64,000 nucleotides of DNA from Salinithrix halophila (GTDB lineage: Bacteria > Bacillota > Bacilli > Thermoactinomycetales > DSM-45169). The stretch covers positions 496,001-560,000 of the forward strand of contig NZ_JBHSAP010000015.1 of the NCBI RefSeq assembly GCF_042650125.1. Direction: 5' to 3'. The notes under the pieces were generated by a model that saw only the letters and a list, made by a program, of their open reading frames with translations, had not been told where the DNA came from and searched no databases. A program made the translations under genes and the position numbers. The first letter of the stretch is position 1, and every line of letters begins with the position of its first letter. This document shows positions 16,857 through 25,411 of this stretch, in pieces.

Positions 16857-17795
16857 GTGGAACGACCAATGACACAAGAACCCTCGGCAGGGTTTCTAAC
16901 CGGCGAGGCGAGATCCGGGGTCTCGGGACGAGCTACGTGGAGGGATTTCTGGGTACTGACCAAACCGGGAATCAACGCGTCCAACCTAATGGCTGCATTT
17001 ACTGGTTTCTGGCTGGCCGGGCACCATTCCTTCGATTTCGGTCTGTTGTTGGCTACCTTGCTGGGAACAGCCTTAGTTATCGCTGGAGGGTGCGCCGTCA
17101 ACAATTATATCGACCGGGATATCGATCCGCTCATGGCCCGGACGAAAGATCGGCCTGTTCCTACAGGTCGTATCCGACCCCAAACAGCGCTATGGATGGG
17201 CCTCATTCTGGGACTGGCCGGGGTAGCTGTATTGGTAGCATTGGTTAACCCGCTCTCTGCTTTGCTGGCAGCCGTAGGCTTTTTTGTCTACGTCTTCGTC
17301 TATACGGCCTGGACCAAGCGAACGACGCCGCTCAATACCGTAGTCGGGAGCATATCCGGGGCCGTACCGCCGATGATCGGCTGGGTTGCTGTGACCGGTG
17401 GACTGGATTGGCCGGCTTGGGTGCTGTTTCTGTTTATGTTTGTCTGGCAGCCGCCCCACTTCTTTGCCCTGGCGATGATGAAGACGGAGGACTACCGGGC
17501 AGCTGGGATTCCTATGCTTCCTGTGGTGAAGGGTTTTGCAGAGACGAAGCGGCAGACGCTTTTCTTCGTGATTCTGATTTTGCCTGCCTCGTTGCTGCTC
17601 TATGCAGCGGGAGTGGTCGGCTGGATTTATCTCGGGACGGCTATCGTCCTTGGTGGCGGCTTCATTTATTTGGCTCTGTCGGGGTATTCATCGAAAGATG
17701 ACGAGGCATGGGCGCGGAGGCTTTTCCTCTATTCCCTGTTTTACCTGACTTTGATGCAAGTTGCCATGTTTTTGGATCCTGCCGTTTTGGGCTGA
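16857..17795 (+). CDS. ctaB: Protoheme IX farnesyltransferase (heme O synthase), copy 1
   Basis: CtaB attaches the hydroxyethylfarnesyl chain to protoheme, making heme O for terminal oxidases. This 312-residue UbiA-family protein has about nine helices, the prenyl-diphosphate site NNYIDRDIDPLMARTKDRPV and the conserved WQPPHFFALA loop. GTG 16857 lies four bases after AAAGGAGGGG; an upstream ATG is ignored. It heads the first caa3 cluster, while ctaA (heme A synthase) is not in the window. A paralogue lies at 24.4 kb. Confidence 0.95.
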   Translation: MERPMTQEPSAGFLTGEARSGVSGRATWRDFWVLTKPGINASNLMAAFTGFWLAGHHSFDFGLLLATLLGTALVIAGGCAVNNYIDRDIDPLMARTKDRPVPTGRIRPQTALWMGLILGLAGVAVLVALVNPLSALLAAVGFFVYVFVYTAWTKRTTPLNTVVGSISGAVPPMIGWVAVTGGLDWPAWVLFLFMFVWQPPHFFALAMMKTEDYRAAGIPMLPVVKGFAETKRQTLFFVILILPASLLLYAAGVVGWIYLGTAIVLGGGFIYLALSGYSSKDDEAWARRLFLYSLFYLTLMQVAMFLDPAVLG

Positions 17796-17804
17796 TAAAT
17801 CGGG

Positions 17805-17840
17805 AAAGCTGAGCGGTATCTTTGCCGCTCGGCTTTATTT
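17805..17840 (+). terminator. Terminator between ctaB and ctaC, copy 1
   Basis: A 12-bp stem (17805-17816 with 17825-17836, one G-U pair) is followed by ATTT. It suggests that ctaB is at least partly a separate transcript from ctaC-G. Confidence 0.65.
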
Positions 17841-17921
17841 CCCAATAGCCTGACGGCGTTTTCATATATAAAATAGTGATCGGCTGATCCATCTGATGAG
17901 AGAAAGCGGGGTTACAGGGGT

Positions 17922-18947
17922 ATGAGTCGAGGAAAATATTTTGGGCGGATTTTCTTTGTTTTCACCATGTTCGCCCTTTTGTTGACCGGTTGCGAAGAAC
18001 CGATGTCGAATGTGCTCGACCCCCAGGGCGGGGCCGGGAAAGAGCAGCTCGCGCTTATTAATTTGAGCGTTTACATCATGGTTTTCGTCTGCGTAGTCGT
18101 CTTCGCGATCTATTTCTACGTACTTATCCGCTTTAAACAAAAGCCAGGGGACAACACCATACCTGAGCAAGTAGAAGGGAATATGAAATTGGAGTTGCTC
18201 TGGATTGTCATCCCGATCATTTTGCTGGTGATCCTGGCGGTTCCAACACTGCAAACGACCTTCTCCCTAGCCGAAAAAGCTCCCAAAGAGCAGAGGGATG
18301 ACGTTGTTAAGGTGAAGGTGACGGCGCACCAGTTTTGGTGGGAGTTCGAATATCCGGAATACGGTTTCAAAACGGCCCAGGAGCTCCATATTCCGACGGG
18401 TAAGAAAGTCTTCCTGGAGTTGCAGTCCGATGATGTCGTTCACTCCTTCTGGGTTCCGAGCCTAGCTGGTAAAACCGACCTCGTACCAGGCCGGATCAAC
18501 AGGATGAAATTGGATGCGGACAAACCCGGTACTTACAAAGGGCGCTGCGCCGAATTGTGCGGAGCCAGCCACGCGCTGATGAACTTCCAGGTGGTGGCAG
18601 AGAAACCCAGCGATTTCGACAAGTGGGTAGAAAAGCGGAAGAAGCCTTCCTCCGAACCGCAGACAGTTGCACAGAAAGAAGGCAAGAAAGTCTTCAGTCA
18701 GAACTGTATGAGCTGTCACGCGATCGATGGCACAAACCTGAAGGTCAAAGGGGATAAAGCCCCTAACCTAACCGGGTTCGGCGAGCGCAAGAAAGTGGCC
18801 GGCCTGATGGAAAACAACGAGGAGAACCTCGATCAGTGGCTGAAAGATCCTCAGAGTCTCAAACCAGGGACCTACATGCCCGGGTTCTCCCATCTGAGCA
18901 AGAAAGATATGTCCTCTCTGCAGGAGTATCTAAGGAGCCTTGAATAA
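17922..18947 (+). CDS. ctaC: Cytochrome caa3 oxidase subunit II with fused cytochrome c, copy 1
   Basis: A 341-residue lipoprotein: signal peptide with lipobox LLTGC (Cys24), two membrane helices (about 45-70 and 85-105), a cupredoxin domain with the CuA site CAELCGASHALM, and a C-terminal cytochrome c domain with CMSCH and a Met ligand in YMPGFSHLS. It accepts electrons outside the membrane and passes them to subunit I. The covalently fused heme c marks the oxidase as caa3 type. It begins the ctaC-D-E-F-G run. Confidence 0.96.
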   Translation: MSRGKYFGRIFFVFTMFALLLTGCEEPMSNVLDPQGGAGKEQLALINLSVYIMVFVCVVVFAIYFYVLIRFKQKPGDNTIPEQVEGNMKLELLWIVIPIILLVILAVPTLQTTFSLAEKAPKEQRDDVVKVKVTAHQFWWEFEYPEYGFKTAQELHIPTGKKVFLELQSDDVVHSFWVPSLAGKTDLVPGRINRMKLDADKPGTYKGRCAELCGASHALMNFQVVAEKPSDFDKWVEKRKKPSSEPQTVAQKEGKKVFSQNCMSCHAIDGTNLKVKGDKAPNLTGFGERKKVAGLMENNEENLDQWLKDPQSLKPGTYMPGFSHLSKKDMSSLQEYLRSLE

Positions 18948-19022
18948 GGCATCCAGACCGCAACTATTTTCCCCGAGGGGGATATGGTTGCAGATCCGAT
19001 TGGAACGGAGGAGGGAACACCC

Positions 19023-20939
19023 TTGGCTACACTGGTTACCTTGATCGTCTTCGCCTTGTTCCTGGCGGCGATTCTGACCGGGGGCTACAACAAGCAAATG
19101 TTGGACCGGTTCCGGTCCCACTGGCTCTGGGATTGGATCACGACGGTCGATCATAAGAAAATTGGAATTTTGTACGCGATCGGCGGCGGTATCTTCTTTG
19201 TCATCGGTGGGATTGAAGCCCTGCTGATGCGTTTGCAACTCTTCTACCCCGATAACGATTTCATCGTGGGCCGCACGTTTAACGAATTGCTGTCCATGCA
19301 TGGCACCACCATGATCTTCTTCGTTGCGATGCCGCTTCTGTTCGCCTTTATGAATGTGGCGGTACCGCTTCAGATCGGGGCGCGGGATGTCGCGTTTCCC
19401 TTCCTGAACTCCCTCGGTTTTTGGTTGTTCTTCGCCGGTGGTCTTCTGATGAACCTCAGCTGGCTGTTCGGGGGTGCGCCGGATTCCGGCTGGACCAACT
19501 ATGTTCCCATCGCTCTCAACGAGTACAGTCCAGGTACCGGGATTGACTATTATGTCCTGGGCCTGCAGATATCGGGGATTGGGACGACGATGGGCGGTTT
19601 GAACTTCATTGCCACCATCATTAACATGCGTGCGCCGGGGATGACTTTTCTGCGTATGCCGTTGTTCACTTGGACCAGTTTCGTTGCTTCCGCGTTGATC
19701 CTGTTTGGATTTCCTCCGCTGACGGCAGGGCTGTTCCTGGTGATGTTCGAACGGCTATTCGGGGCTAACTTCTTCGATGTCGCCCTTGGGGGCAACCCGG
19801 TGATCTGGCAGCATCTGTTCTGGATCTTCGGCCACCCGGAAGTGTACATTGTTATTCTGCCCGCTTTCGGGATCATGTCCGATATCATCTCCACCTTTTC
19901 CAAAAAGCGTCTCTTCGGGTACACCTCCATGGTGTTCGCTACGCTCCTGATCGGGTTCCTCGGCTTCATGGTGTGGGCTCACCATATGTTTACCGTCGGT
20001 ATGGGGCCTGTGGCCAACTCGATCTTTGCTATCGCGACAATGGCTATCGCCGTTCCGACGGGGATTAAGGTGTTTAACTGGCTGTTTACCATGTGGGGCG
20101 GAAAAATTACCTATTCGACAGCGATGCTCTATGCGGTAGGCTTTATCCCCACCTTCGTACTAGGCGGGGTGACCGGTATCATGCTGGCTTCGCCTCCCGC
20201 TGACTATCAGTACCATGACAGTTATTTCGTTGTGGCTCACTTCCATTACGTACTGATCGGCGGTACGGTCTTCGGTATCTTGGCGGGTCTCTACTACTGG
20301 TGGCCCAAGATGTTCGGTTACAAATTGAACGAAACCTTGGGGAAATGGAACTTCTGGTTGTTTTTCATCGGGTTCCACCTCACCTTCTTCATCCAACACT
20401 TTATCGGGCTGTACGGGATGCCGCGCCGTTATTTCACCTATCAGGCTGAAGATGGAATCACCCTCTTCAACCAAATCAGTACGGTTGGAGCTGTGCTGAT
20501 GGGAATTGCCTCCATTGTGTTGGTGGTCAACTTCGTAGTTAGCTACCGTAACCGTAAAGAATTGGCCGCCGACAATGATCCCTGGGATGGTCGTACCTTG
20601 GAGTGGACGATCCCGTCCCCGGCGCCGGAGTACAATTTCGCCCAACTGCCTCGAGTACGCTCCTTGGATTGCTGGTGGCAGGAGAAGATGGAAGGTAATA
20701 AGGAAATGGAGCCGGCTGAACCCTTGGCCCCCATCCATATGCCGAGTTCTACCCATCTGCCTTTTGTCATGACCCTTGGATTTTTTGTTTCCGGCTTGGG
20801 CTTCGTCTTCCGTTCCGTCGAAGTCGGGGTCTTGGGCTTGATCGTGGTGTTGCTTACCATGTTCCTCCGTTCCTTTGAACAAGACCATGGTTACCACATC
20901 GAACTGGATGAAATTAAAAAGACGCAGAAAGGGGCGTAG
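19023..20939 (+). CDS. ctaD: Cytochrome caa3 oxidase subunit I, copy 1
   Basis: The 638-residue catalytic subunit carries the low-spin heme ligand in LLSMHGTTM, the CuB His and cross-linked Tyr in GHPEVYIVILP, the CuB pair in WAHHMFTVGM and the heme ligands in VVAHFHYVLIGG. It reduces oxygen to water and pumps protons. The frame opens at ATG 18984, but the paralogue's N-terminus (MTTLIILIVFALF) aligns with LATLVTLIVFALF, and GGAGGAGGG stands just before TTG 19023, which I take as the start. Confidence 0.96.
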   Translation: MATLVTLIVFALFLAAILTGGYNKQMLDRFRSHWLWDWITTVDHKKIGILYAIGGGIFFVIGGIEALLMRLQLFYPDNDFIVGRTFNELLSMHGTTMIFFVAMPLLFAFMNVAVPLQIGARDVAFPFLNSLGFWLFFAGGLLMNLSWLFGGAPDSGWTNYVPIALNEYSPGTGIDYYVLGLQISGIGTTMGGLNFIATIINMRAPGMTFLRMPLFTWTSFVASALILFGFPPLTAGLFLVMFERLFGANFFDVALGGNPVIWQHLFWIFGHPEVYIVILPAFGIMSDIISTFSKKRLFGYTSMVFATLLIGFLGFMVWAHHMFTVGMGPVANSIFAIATMAIAVPTGIKVFNWLFTMWGGKITYSTAMLYAVGFIPTFVLGGVTGIMLASPPADYQYHDSYFVVAHFHYVLIGGTVFGILAGLYYWWPKMFGYKLNETLGKWNFWLFFIGFHLTFFIQHFIGLYGMPRRYFTYQAEDGITLFNQISTVGAVLMGIASIVLVVNFVVSYRNRKELAADNDPWDGRTLEWTIPSPAPEYNFAQLPRVRSLDCWWQEKMEGNKEMEPAEPLAPIHMPSSTHLPFVMTLGFFVSGLGFVFRSVEVGVLGLIVVLLTMFLRSFEQDHGYHIELDEIKKTQKGA

Positions 20940-20944
20940 GCACG

Positions 20945-21574
20945 ATGAACACTGCAGAAGTGAAACATGCGGGGACATCTGCGCCGCTCCCTCCCCATCC
21001 GGAGAAAGCCACACTGGAAGGGCGCAACAAGGTTCTGGGAATGTGGTTGCTCATCGGTGCGGAGACCGTGCTGTTCGCCTGTCTGTTCGGCACCTATCTG
21101 GCTCTGAAAGGGTCCACTTTGGACGGCCCTACCCCGGCTGAACTGTACAATATCCCGATGGTGGCCGTTGCCACTTTGCTCCTGCTCACCAGCTCGCTGA
21201 CCAGCGTGCTGGGAATTGTGGGGATGCACCAGAACAATGTGAAGAAGACACAATTCTGGTTCGGGGCGACGGTACTCCTGGGAGCCGCGTTCCTCGGGTT
21301 GGAGATCTACGAGTTTTTCGAGTATGTCCATGAAGGGCACACCTTTACCGGCAGTGCCTTCGGATCGGCCTTCTACACCTTGATCGGCACCCATGGATCT
21401 CACGTGCTGTTCGGGATCAGCTGGATCACCGCGCTGATGATTCAGGTGGCCCGCCGAGGCCTCACGCTGGAGACCACTCCGAAGTTGTATGTTGCCAGCT
21501 TGTACTGGCACTTTGTCGATGTGGTCTGGGTGTTCATCTTTACCGTCGTCTACCTGATGGGGAAGGTGGGTTAA
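20945..21574 (+). CDS. ctaE: Cytochrome caa3 oxidase subunit III, copy 1
   Basis: A 209-residue five-helix subunit III with the conserved EFFEYVHEGHTF and GTHGSHV motifs and the C-terminal YWHFVDVVWVFIFTVVYL. It stabilises subunit I and its proton uptake. It starts five bases after ctaD. Confidence 0.95.
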   Translation: MNTAEVKHAGTSAPLPPHPEKATLEGRNKVLGMWLLIGAETVLFACLFGTYLALKGSTLDGPTPAELYNIPMVAVATLLLLTSSLTSVLGIVGMHQNNVKKTQFWFGATVLLGAAFLGLEIYEFFEYVHEGHTFTGSAFGSAFYTLIGTHGSHVLFGISWITALMIQVARRGLTLETTPKLYVASLYWHFVDVVWVFIFTVVYLMGKVG

Positions 21575-21577
21575 CCG

Positions 21578-21883
21578 ATGGAAAGTAATATCGAACAGAA
21601 TACACAAACCACGCATGCAGCACCTAGCGGCACCAAATACGTGATGTCTTTTGTCTGGATGATTCTCTTGACCGCTGCTGCATTTGCGGCCGTAATGCTT
21701 CAAGTCATTCCCGATGCGATGGTGATTCCATTTATTATCGCTCTGGCCGCGGTTCAAGTGATTCTGCAGCTTTTTACCTTCATGCATCTAGATTTGAAAA
21801 ACAATTGGCTAACGGTGATGTTCACCTTTACCGGACTTGGAATCGGCCTCATCTGTGCGATTGCCCTCTGGCTGATCTCCTGA
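21578..21883 (+). CDS. ctaF: Cytochrome caa3 oxidase subunit IV
   Basis: A 101-residue protein with three membrane helices after a short polar N-terminus (about 25-45, 48-68 and 78-98), including QLFTFMHLDLKNNWLTVMF, typical of the Bacillus CtaF/QoxD family. It starts three bases after ctaE. The second cta cluster has no counterpart. Confidence 0.92.
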   Translation: MESNIEQNTQTTHAAPSGTKYVMSFVWMILLTAAAFAAVMLQVIPDAMVIPFIIALAAVQVILQLFTFMHLDLKNNWLTVMFTFTGLGIGLICAIALWLIS

Positions 21884-21967
21884 TGAAAGTCGGGCATCTC
21901 CCCCTTGCTTTCGGCGAGGGGGAGACCCATATTTGCGGAGAAAACCGCTGGAAAGGAGGAGCTTTCC

Positions 21968-22840
21968 ATGCATCAACACCATGGAGACCCGACAATTCCA
22001 GATTTTTGGGGTATTTTAAGCCCTGGTACCCTTCTCATAACCTTGGTTCTGGCCGTTCTTTATTTTGCGGTCATCGGTCCTTGGAAGGACCGGATTGGCG
22101 GGGCGGGTCAATCGGTACAGATTAGCCAGAAAATCTCTTTTGTCTGCGGGCTGCTGATCTATTATTTGGCTACAGGTCCAGTGCAGGCTTTTGCCCCTCT
22201 GCTCTTCAGCGCCCATATGACGGAGATGGCTCTGATCTACTTGGCAATGCCTCCGCTCCTTTTGTTCGGAACGCCTGCTTGGCTGATTCGGCCCCTTTGG
22301 AACGGGAAGAAACGGGAACGGGTACTCCATTTCTTCACCCAACCTCTGATTACCCTGATCCTGTTTAACGGATTTTTCTCCCTCTACCATCTGCCGGTGG
22401 TCTTCGACACCGTCATGAGTTACGGGTGGCTGATGTCCTTGTCTCATTGGGTGTTGACCGTCAGTGCTTTCCTGATGTGGTGGCCGGTGATCTGCCCGCT
22501 ACCGGAGAAGGACCATCTTAGCCACCTGCAAAAGATGGCTTACATCTTTGGCGACGGCGTGTTGCTCACTCCAGCTTGTGCTATCATCGCCTTCTCCGAC
22601 GTACTTTTATACAGCACATACCAGGGAGGGAGCCAGGTATTTTCTTTCCTGCAGCCCCTGGACGATCAATCCCTAGGCGGAGTCGCGATGAAGATCATTC
22701 AGGAATTGGCGTATGGGGGGGTTCTCGGTTATACCTTTTTCCAGTGGGTGAAGAAGCAGCGCCGAGAGGATGCGGATGAGCTTGCTGCCCGCAAAAAAGA
22801 AAAAGACACCGATGTTTCCAGCGTATCCTTTAACCACTAA
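21968..22840 (+). CDS. ctaG: Cytochrome c oxidase assembly factor CtaG, copy 1
   Basis: A 290-residue membrane protein of the caa3_CtaG family with about seven helices, ending in a charged cytoplasmic tail. In Bacillus CtaG is needed for caa3 activity and is thought to help build the CuB site; His and Met residues lie in the SAHMTEMALIYL stretch. AAAGGAGGAG precedes ATG 21968; a start 21 codons earlier has none. The gene ends the first cluster and is followed by a terminator. Confidence 0.92.
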   Translation: MHQHHGDPTIPDFWGILSPGTLLITLVLAVLYFAVIGPWKDRIGGAGQSVQISQKISFVCGLLIYYLATGPVQAFAPLLFSAHMTEMALIYLAMPPLLLFGTPAWLIRPLWNGKKRERVLHFFTQPLITLILFNGFFSLYHLPVVFDTVMSYGWLMSLSHWVLTVSAFLMWWPVICPLPEKDHLSHLQKMAYIFGDGVLLTPACAIIAFSDVLLYSTYQGGSQVFSFLQPLDDQSLGGVAMKIIQELAYGGVLGYTFFQWVKKQRREDADELAARKKEKDTDVSSVSFNH

Positions 22841-22861
22841 GGAAAAGATACCAGTGGAAAG

Positions 22862-22889
22862 AGCCTGTGCGTTTGCCCAGGCTTTTTTT
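22862..22889 (+). terminator. Terminator of the first cta cluster
   Basis: An AGCCTG/CAGGCT stem with a ten-base loop is followed by seven T. Confidence 0.85.
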
Positions 22890-23063
22890 GTATAAGAAAC
22901 GACAGGCGGCGACGTTTCCCGGGAAATGACACTGTTCCTGAATCTCCCGCGCCGGATTATCGGGAACTGGCACCCACACGAACATGTTCTATGATAAATA
23001 TAAAAATGGCAGTAGTTAAACGGATATAAATAGAAAATGATGTTGGTTATCCTACGAAAAAGT

Positions 23064-23162
23064 CCTCTGAAAGGTCCAATATCCCAAATTGGCTGCTACC
23101 AAGCCACAATCTTGGTTTGGATGAAAGCGCTGACCTCTGAAAGAAAGGGTCGGCGCCTTTTT
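23064..23162 (+). promoter_or_regulatory. Structured leader with terminator upstream of the TauE/SafE gene
   Basis: A closing helix ATCCCAAA/TTTGGAT (23081-23088 with 23116-23122) encloses two mutually exclusive small hairpins (TTGG/CCAA and CCAAG/CTTGG). Four bases later comes a nine-bp stem (23127-23135 with 23148-23156) and CTTTTTG, a convincing terminator. A direct repeat CCTCTGAAAG occurs at 23064 and 23134. The layout looks like a regulatory leader but fits no riboswitch class I know. The transporter starts 187 bases further down. Confidence 0.4.
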
Positions 23163-23348
23163 GTTTGGCGAATCGCTTTGCCGATGGCTTTGCCCATGAT
23201 TCTAATTCTGCAATCATGGCACCCGTTCCTGGCACCTGTTCGGTATTCCTGCATAGGATGCATATCGGGTCAAATCCAATTGAAACGATTTCACTTGATA
23301 ACGAAATGGGGTCCGTTGGAAAACGACAGGTTCAGGGGGATAGGGTGT

Positions 23349-24224
23349 ATGCAGAGATTGCTGGTCCTGGCATTGATCGGTTTTGTCGCCCAGTTGATTG
23401 ATGGTTCCTTGGGAATGGCCTACGGAGTGACTTCCACTTCCTTGTTACTGGTGTTTGGAATCGCCCCGGCAGTCGCTTCTGCATCCGTTCATATGGCGGA
23501 AGTGGTGACGACTGCAGCTTCCGGAATCTCGCACTGGAAATTTAATAATGTGGATCGTACCATGGTCAAACGGCTGATGGTACCCGGATCGATCGGTGCC
23601 TTCCTGGGAGCTTGCTTTTTGAGCAGTCTCCCAGGGGAAATCGTGAAGCCCTATATTGCCTCTTTTTTGTTCCTGCTCGGATTCTACGTTCTTTTTCGTT
23701 TTCTTTACTCGCGTCCAGGAAAAGGATCCACTCAGGAGGGCCCACCGGGTAAATGGACGATCCCTCTCGGCCTTTTTGCCGGTTTTGCTGATTCGACGGG
23801 AGGTGGGGGCTGGGGGCCGTTGACAACGCCGATCCTCCTCTCTCGCAAAGGCATGGAAGCCCGTAAAGTAATCGGTTCCGTGGATACGAGTGAGTTTGCC
23901 ATAGCTGTCTCCGCAACGCTTGGGTTTTTGATCTCCCTGGGCTGGCAAGAATTGAACTGGACTTGGGTCGGGGTACTAATGCTGGGTGGAATAGTTGCCG
24001 CTCCTATTGCAGCTTGGTTTGTCAGGATTATTCCTTCCTATATTCTGGGTGTTCTGGTTGGCGGGTTAATTCTAATCACCAACGCAAAAACCCTCCTCCT
24101 CTGTATTCCGGCCATTCCGGTAGAATGGCATATCGGTGTATACGGGTTGCTTTCCCTGTTGTGGATCACCTGCCTGGTAGGAGCCATCCTCCGTCAAAGA
24201 CGGGAAAAAAGAAAGGGTGCATAG
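23349..24224 (+). CDS. TSUP family (TauE/SafE) anion transporter
   Basis: A 291-residue membrane protein with eight predicted helices and the two TauE/SafE half-motifs, GSLGMAYGVTSTSLL at the start and GGGGWGPLTTPILL in the middle. Family members export or import sulfite, sulfonates or related anions; specificity is unknown. The frame is open 104 codons upstream, but that stretch is the leader and has no matching protein family; ATG 23349 follows CAGGGGGATAGGGTGT. It separates the two cta clusters with no obvious link to respiration. Confidence 0.88.
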   Translation: MQRLLVLALIGFVAQLIDGSLGMAYGVTSTSLLLVFGIAPAVASASVHMAEVVTTAASGISHWKFNNVDRTMVKRLMVPGSIGAFLGACFLSSLPGEIVKPYIASFLFLLGFYVLFRFLYSRPGKGSTQEGPPGKWTIPLGLFAGFADSTGGGGWGPLTTPILLSRKGMEARKVIGSVDTSEFAIAVSATLGFLISLGWQELNWTWVGVLMLGGIVAAPIAAWFVRIIPSYILGVLVGGLILITNAKTLLLCIPAIPVEWHIGVYGLLSLLWITCLVGAILRQRREKRKGA

Positions 24225-24270
24225 ACCAGCTGCCGGTTAAGGCGAACAGTGAAAAGCGTGAAGCATAAAA

Positions 24271-24310
24271 CACGGAGGTTCAACCGATGGTGAACCCTCC
24301 GTGTTTTTTT
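24271..24310 (+). terminator. Terminator after the TauE/SafE gene
   Basis: A long stem (CACGGAGG-TTCA with TGAA-CCCTCCGTG, one bulge) is followed by seven T. Confidence 0.88.
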
Positions 24311-24434
24311 GTCCATCAGACGTGTACATTTCGCCAAGTACACCAATTATTACATAAATCCGTGCTGTTTTTGGAATCGTAATTCGAGATGAGACTCTGT
24401 GCGCTGTCGGATGGACGGCGGGAAAGGGTGTTCC

Positions 24435-25343
24435 ATGAACGGACCGTATATACGGGAAGGTACCGGGGGAAAGTGGGCGGATGCCCGATCCGTGCCCGCA
24501 AGCTTTCTGGAGCTGACCAAACCGGGAATCATCCTGTCTAACCTATTGGCCTGTGCGGCTGGTTTCTGGCTGGGTAGCGGGGGGAATCCAGACTGGGTTC
24601 GTTTTTTGATGACCTTGGGGGGGACAGCCCTGGTGATTGCTGGCAGTTGTACGCTAAACAACTGGATCGATCGAGATATCGATCGATTGATGGAACGAAC
24701 CCGCTACCGCCCTCTTCCCACGGGGCGCATCACCCCGGCTCAAGCTCTGTTGGCTGGATTCGGTTTGACTACAGGCGGGTTGTTGACGCTTCTGTATCGA
24801 GTGAATGAGCAGAGTGCCTTATTGGCTGCTTCGGGAGCATTATCCTATGTTGTCGTCTACAGTTTGTGGCTGAAACGGGTCACCACGTGGAACACCGTGA
24901 TCGGTAGCTTTTCTGGAGCAATCCCGCCCCTGATCGGTTGGGTTGCTGCCTCCGGGACGGTAAATGTTGGAGCATGGGCGCTGTTTGCCTTCCTTTTCCT
25001 TTGGCAACCCCCCCATTTTTTCGCCCTCGCAATGTTGAAGAAAAAAGACTACCAGCGGGCGGGAATTCCGATGTTACCTGTGGTGAAGGGGAGCCGAGCG
25101 ACACGGGGTCAGATCCTGTTCTTCGTATCCATTCTTTTACCGGTGTCTCTCTGGCTTCACGCTGTTGGAGTAGTGGGGCTGGGCTACTTCATGGTTGCAC
25201 TGGTCTTGGGGGGGATCTATCTCTTCTTAGCCATGACAGGTTGGCGACCGGATAGGGAAGAGCGGTGGGCCAGGCTTCTCTTTCGGTATTCCTTGATCTA
25301 TCTGTCGGGAATGCTGGCGGCGATGATCTTCTTTGTCCAGTAG
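24435..25343 (+). CDS. ctaB: Protoheme IX farnesyltransferase, copy 2
   Basis: A 302-residue paralogue of the protein at 16.9 kb with the same UbiA motifs (LNNWIDRDIDRLMERTRYRP and WQPPHFFALAMLKKKDY). ATG 24435 follows GGGAAAGGG; an upstream in-frame ATG lacks a ribosome site. It heads the second cta cluster. The two copies differ clearly, so the duplication is not recent, or one copy was acquired. Confidence 0.94.
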   Translation: MNGPYIREGTGGKWADARSVPASFLELTKPGIILSNLLACAAGFWLGSGGNPDWVRFLMTLGGTALVIAGSCTLNNWIDRDIDRLMERTRYRPLPTGRITPAQALLAGFGLTTGGLLTLLYRVNEQSALLAASGALSYVVVYSLWLKRVTTWNTVIGSFSGAIPPLIGWVAASGTVNVGAWALFAFLFLWQPPHFFALAMLKKKDYQRAGIPMLPVVKGSRATRGQILFFVSILLPVSLWLHAVGVVGLGYFMVALVLGGIYLFLAMTGWRPDREERWARLLFRYSLIYLSGMLAAMIFFVQ

Positions 25344-25411
25344 GATGGATAGAATTCTCCATATTCGTTGTGAAGCTGTTCCTAGGTTTTTAGAAAGAGG
25401 GGTTCGATAAC

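Noticed and set aside
20160..21787. Long minus-strand frames opposite ctaD and ctaE (284 and 298 codons)
   Set aside because: They are shadows of conserved oxidase genes, with histidine-rich unstructured translations.
23037..23348. 104-codon upstream extension of the TauE/SafE protein
   Set aside because: It covers a terminator and structured leader; the family start MQRLLVLALIGF lies at 23349.
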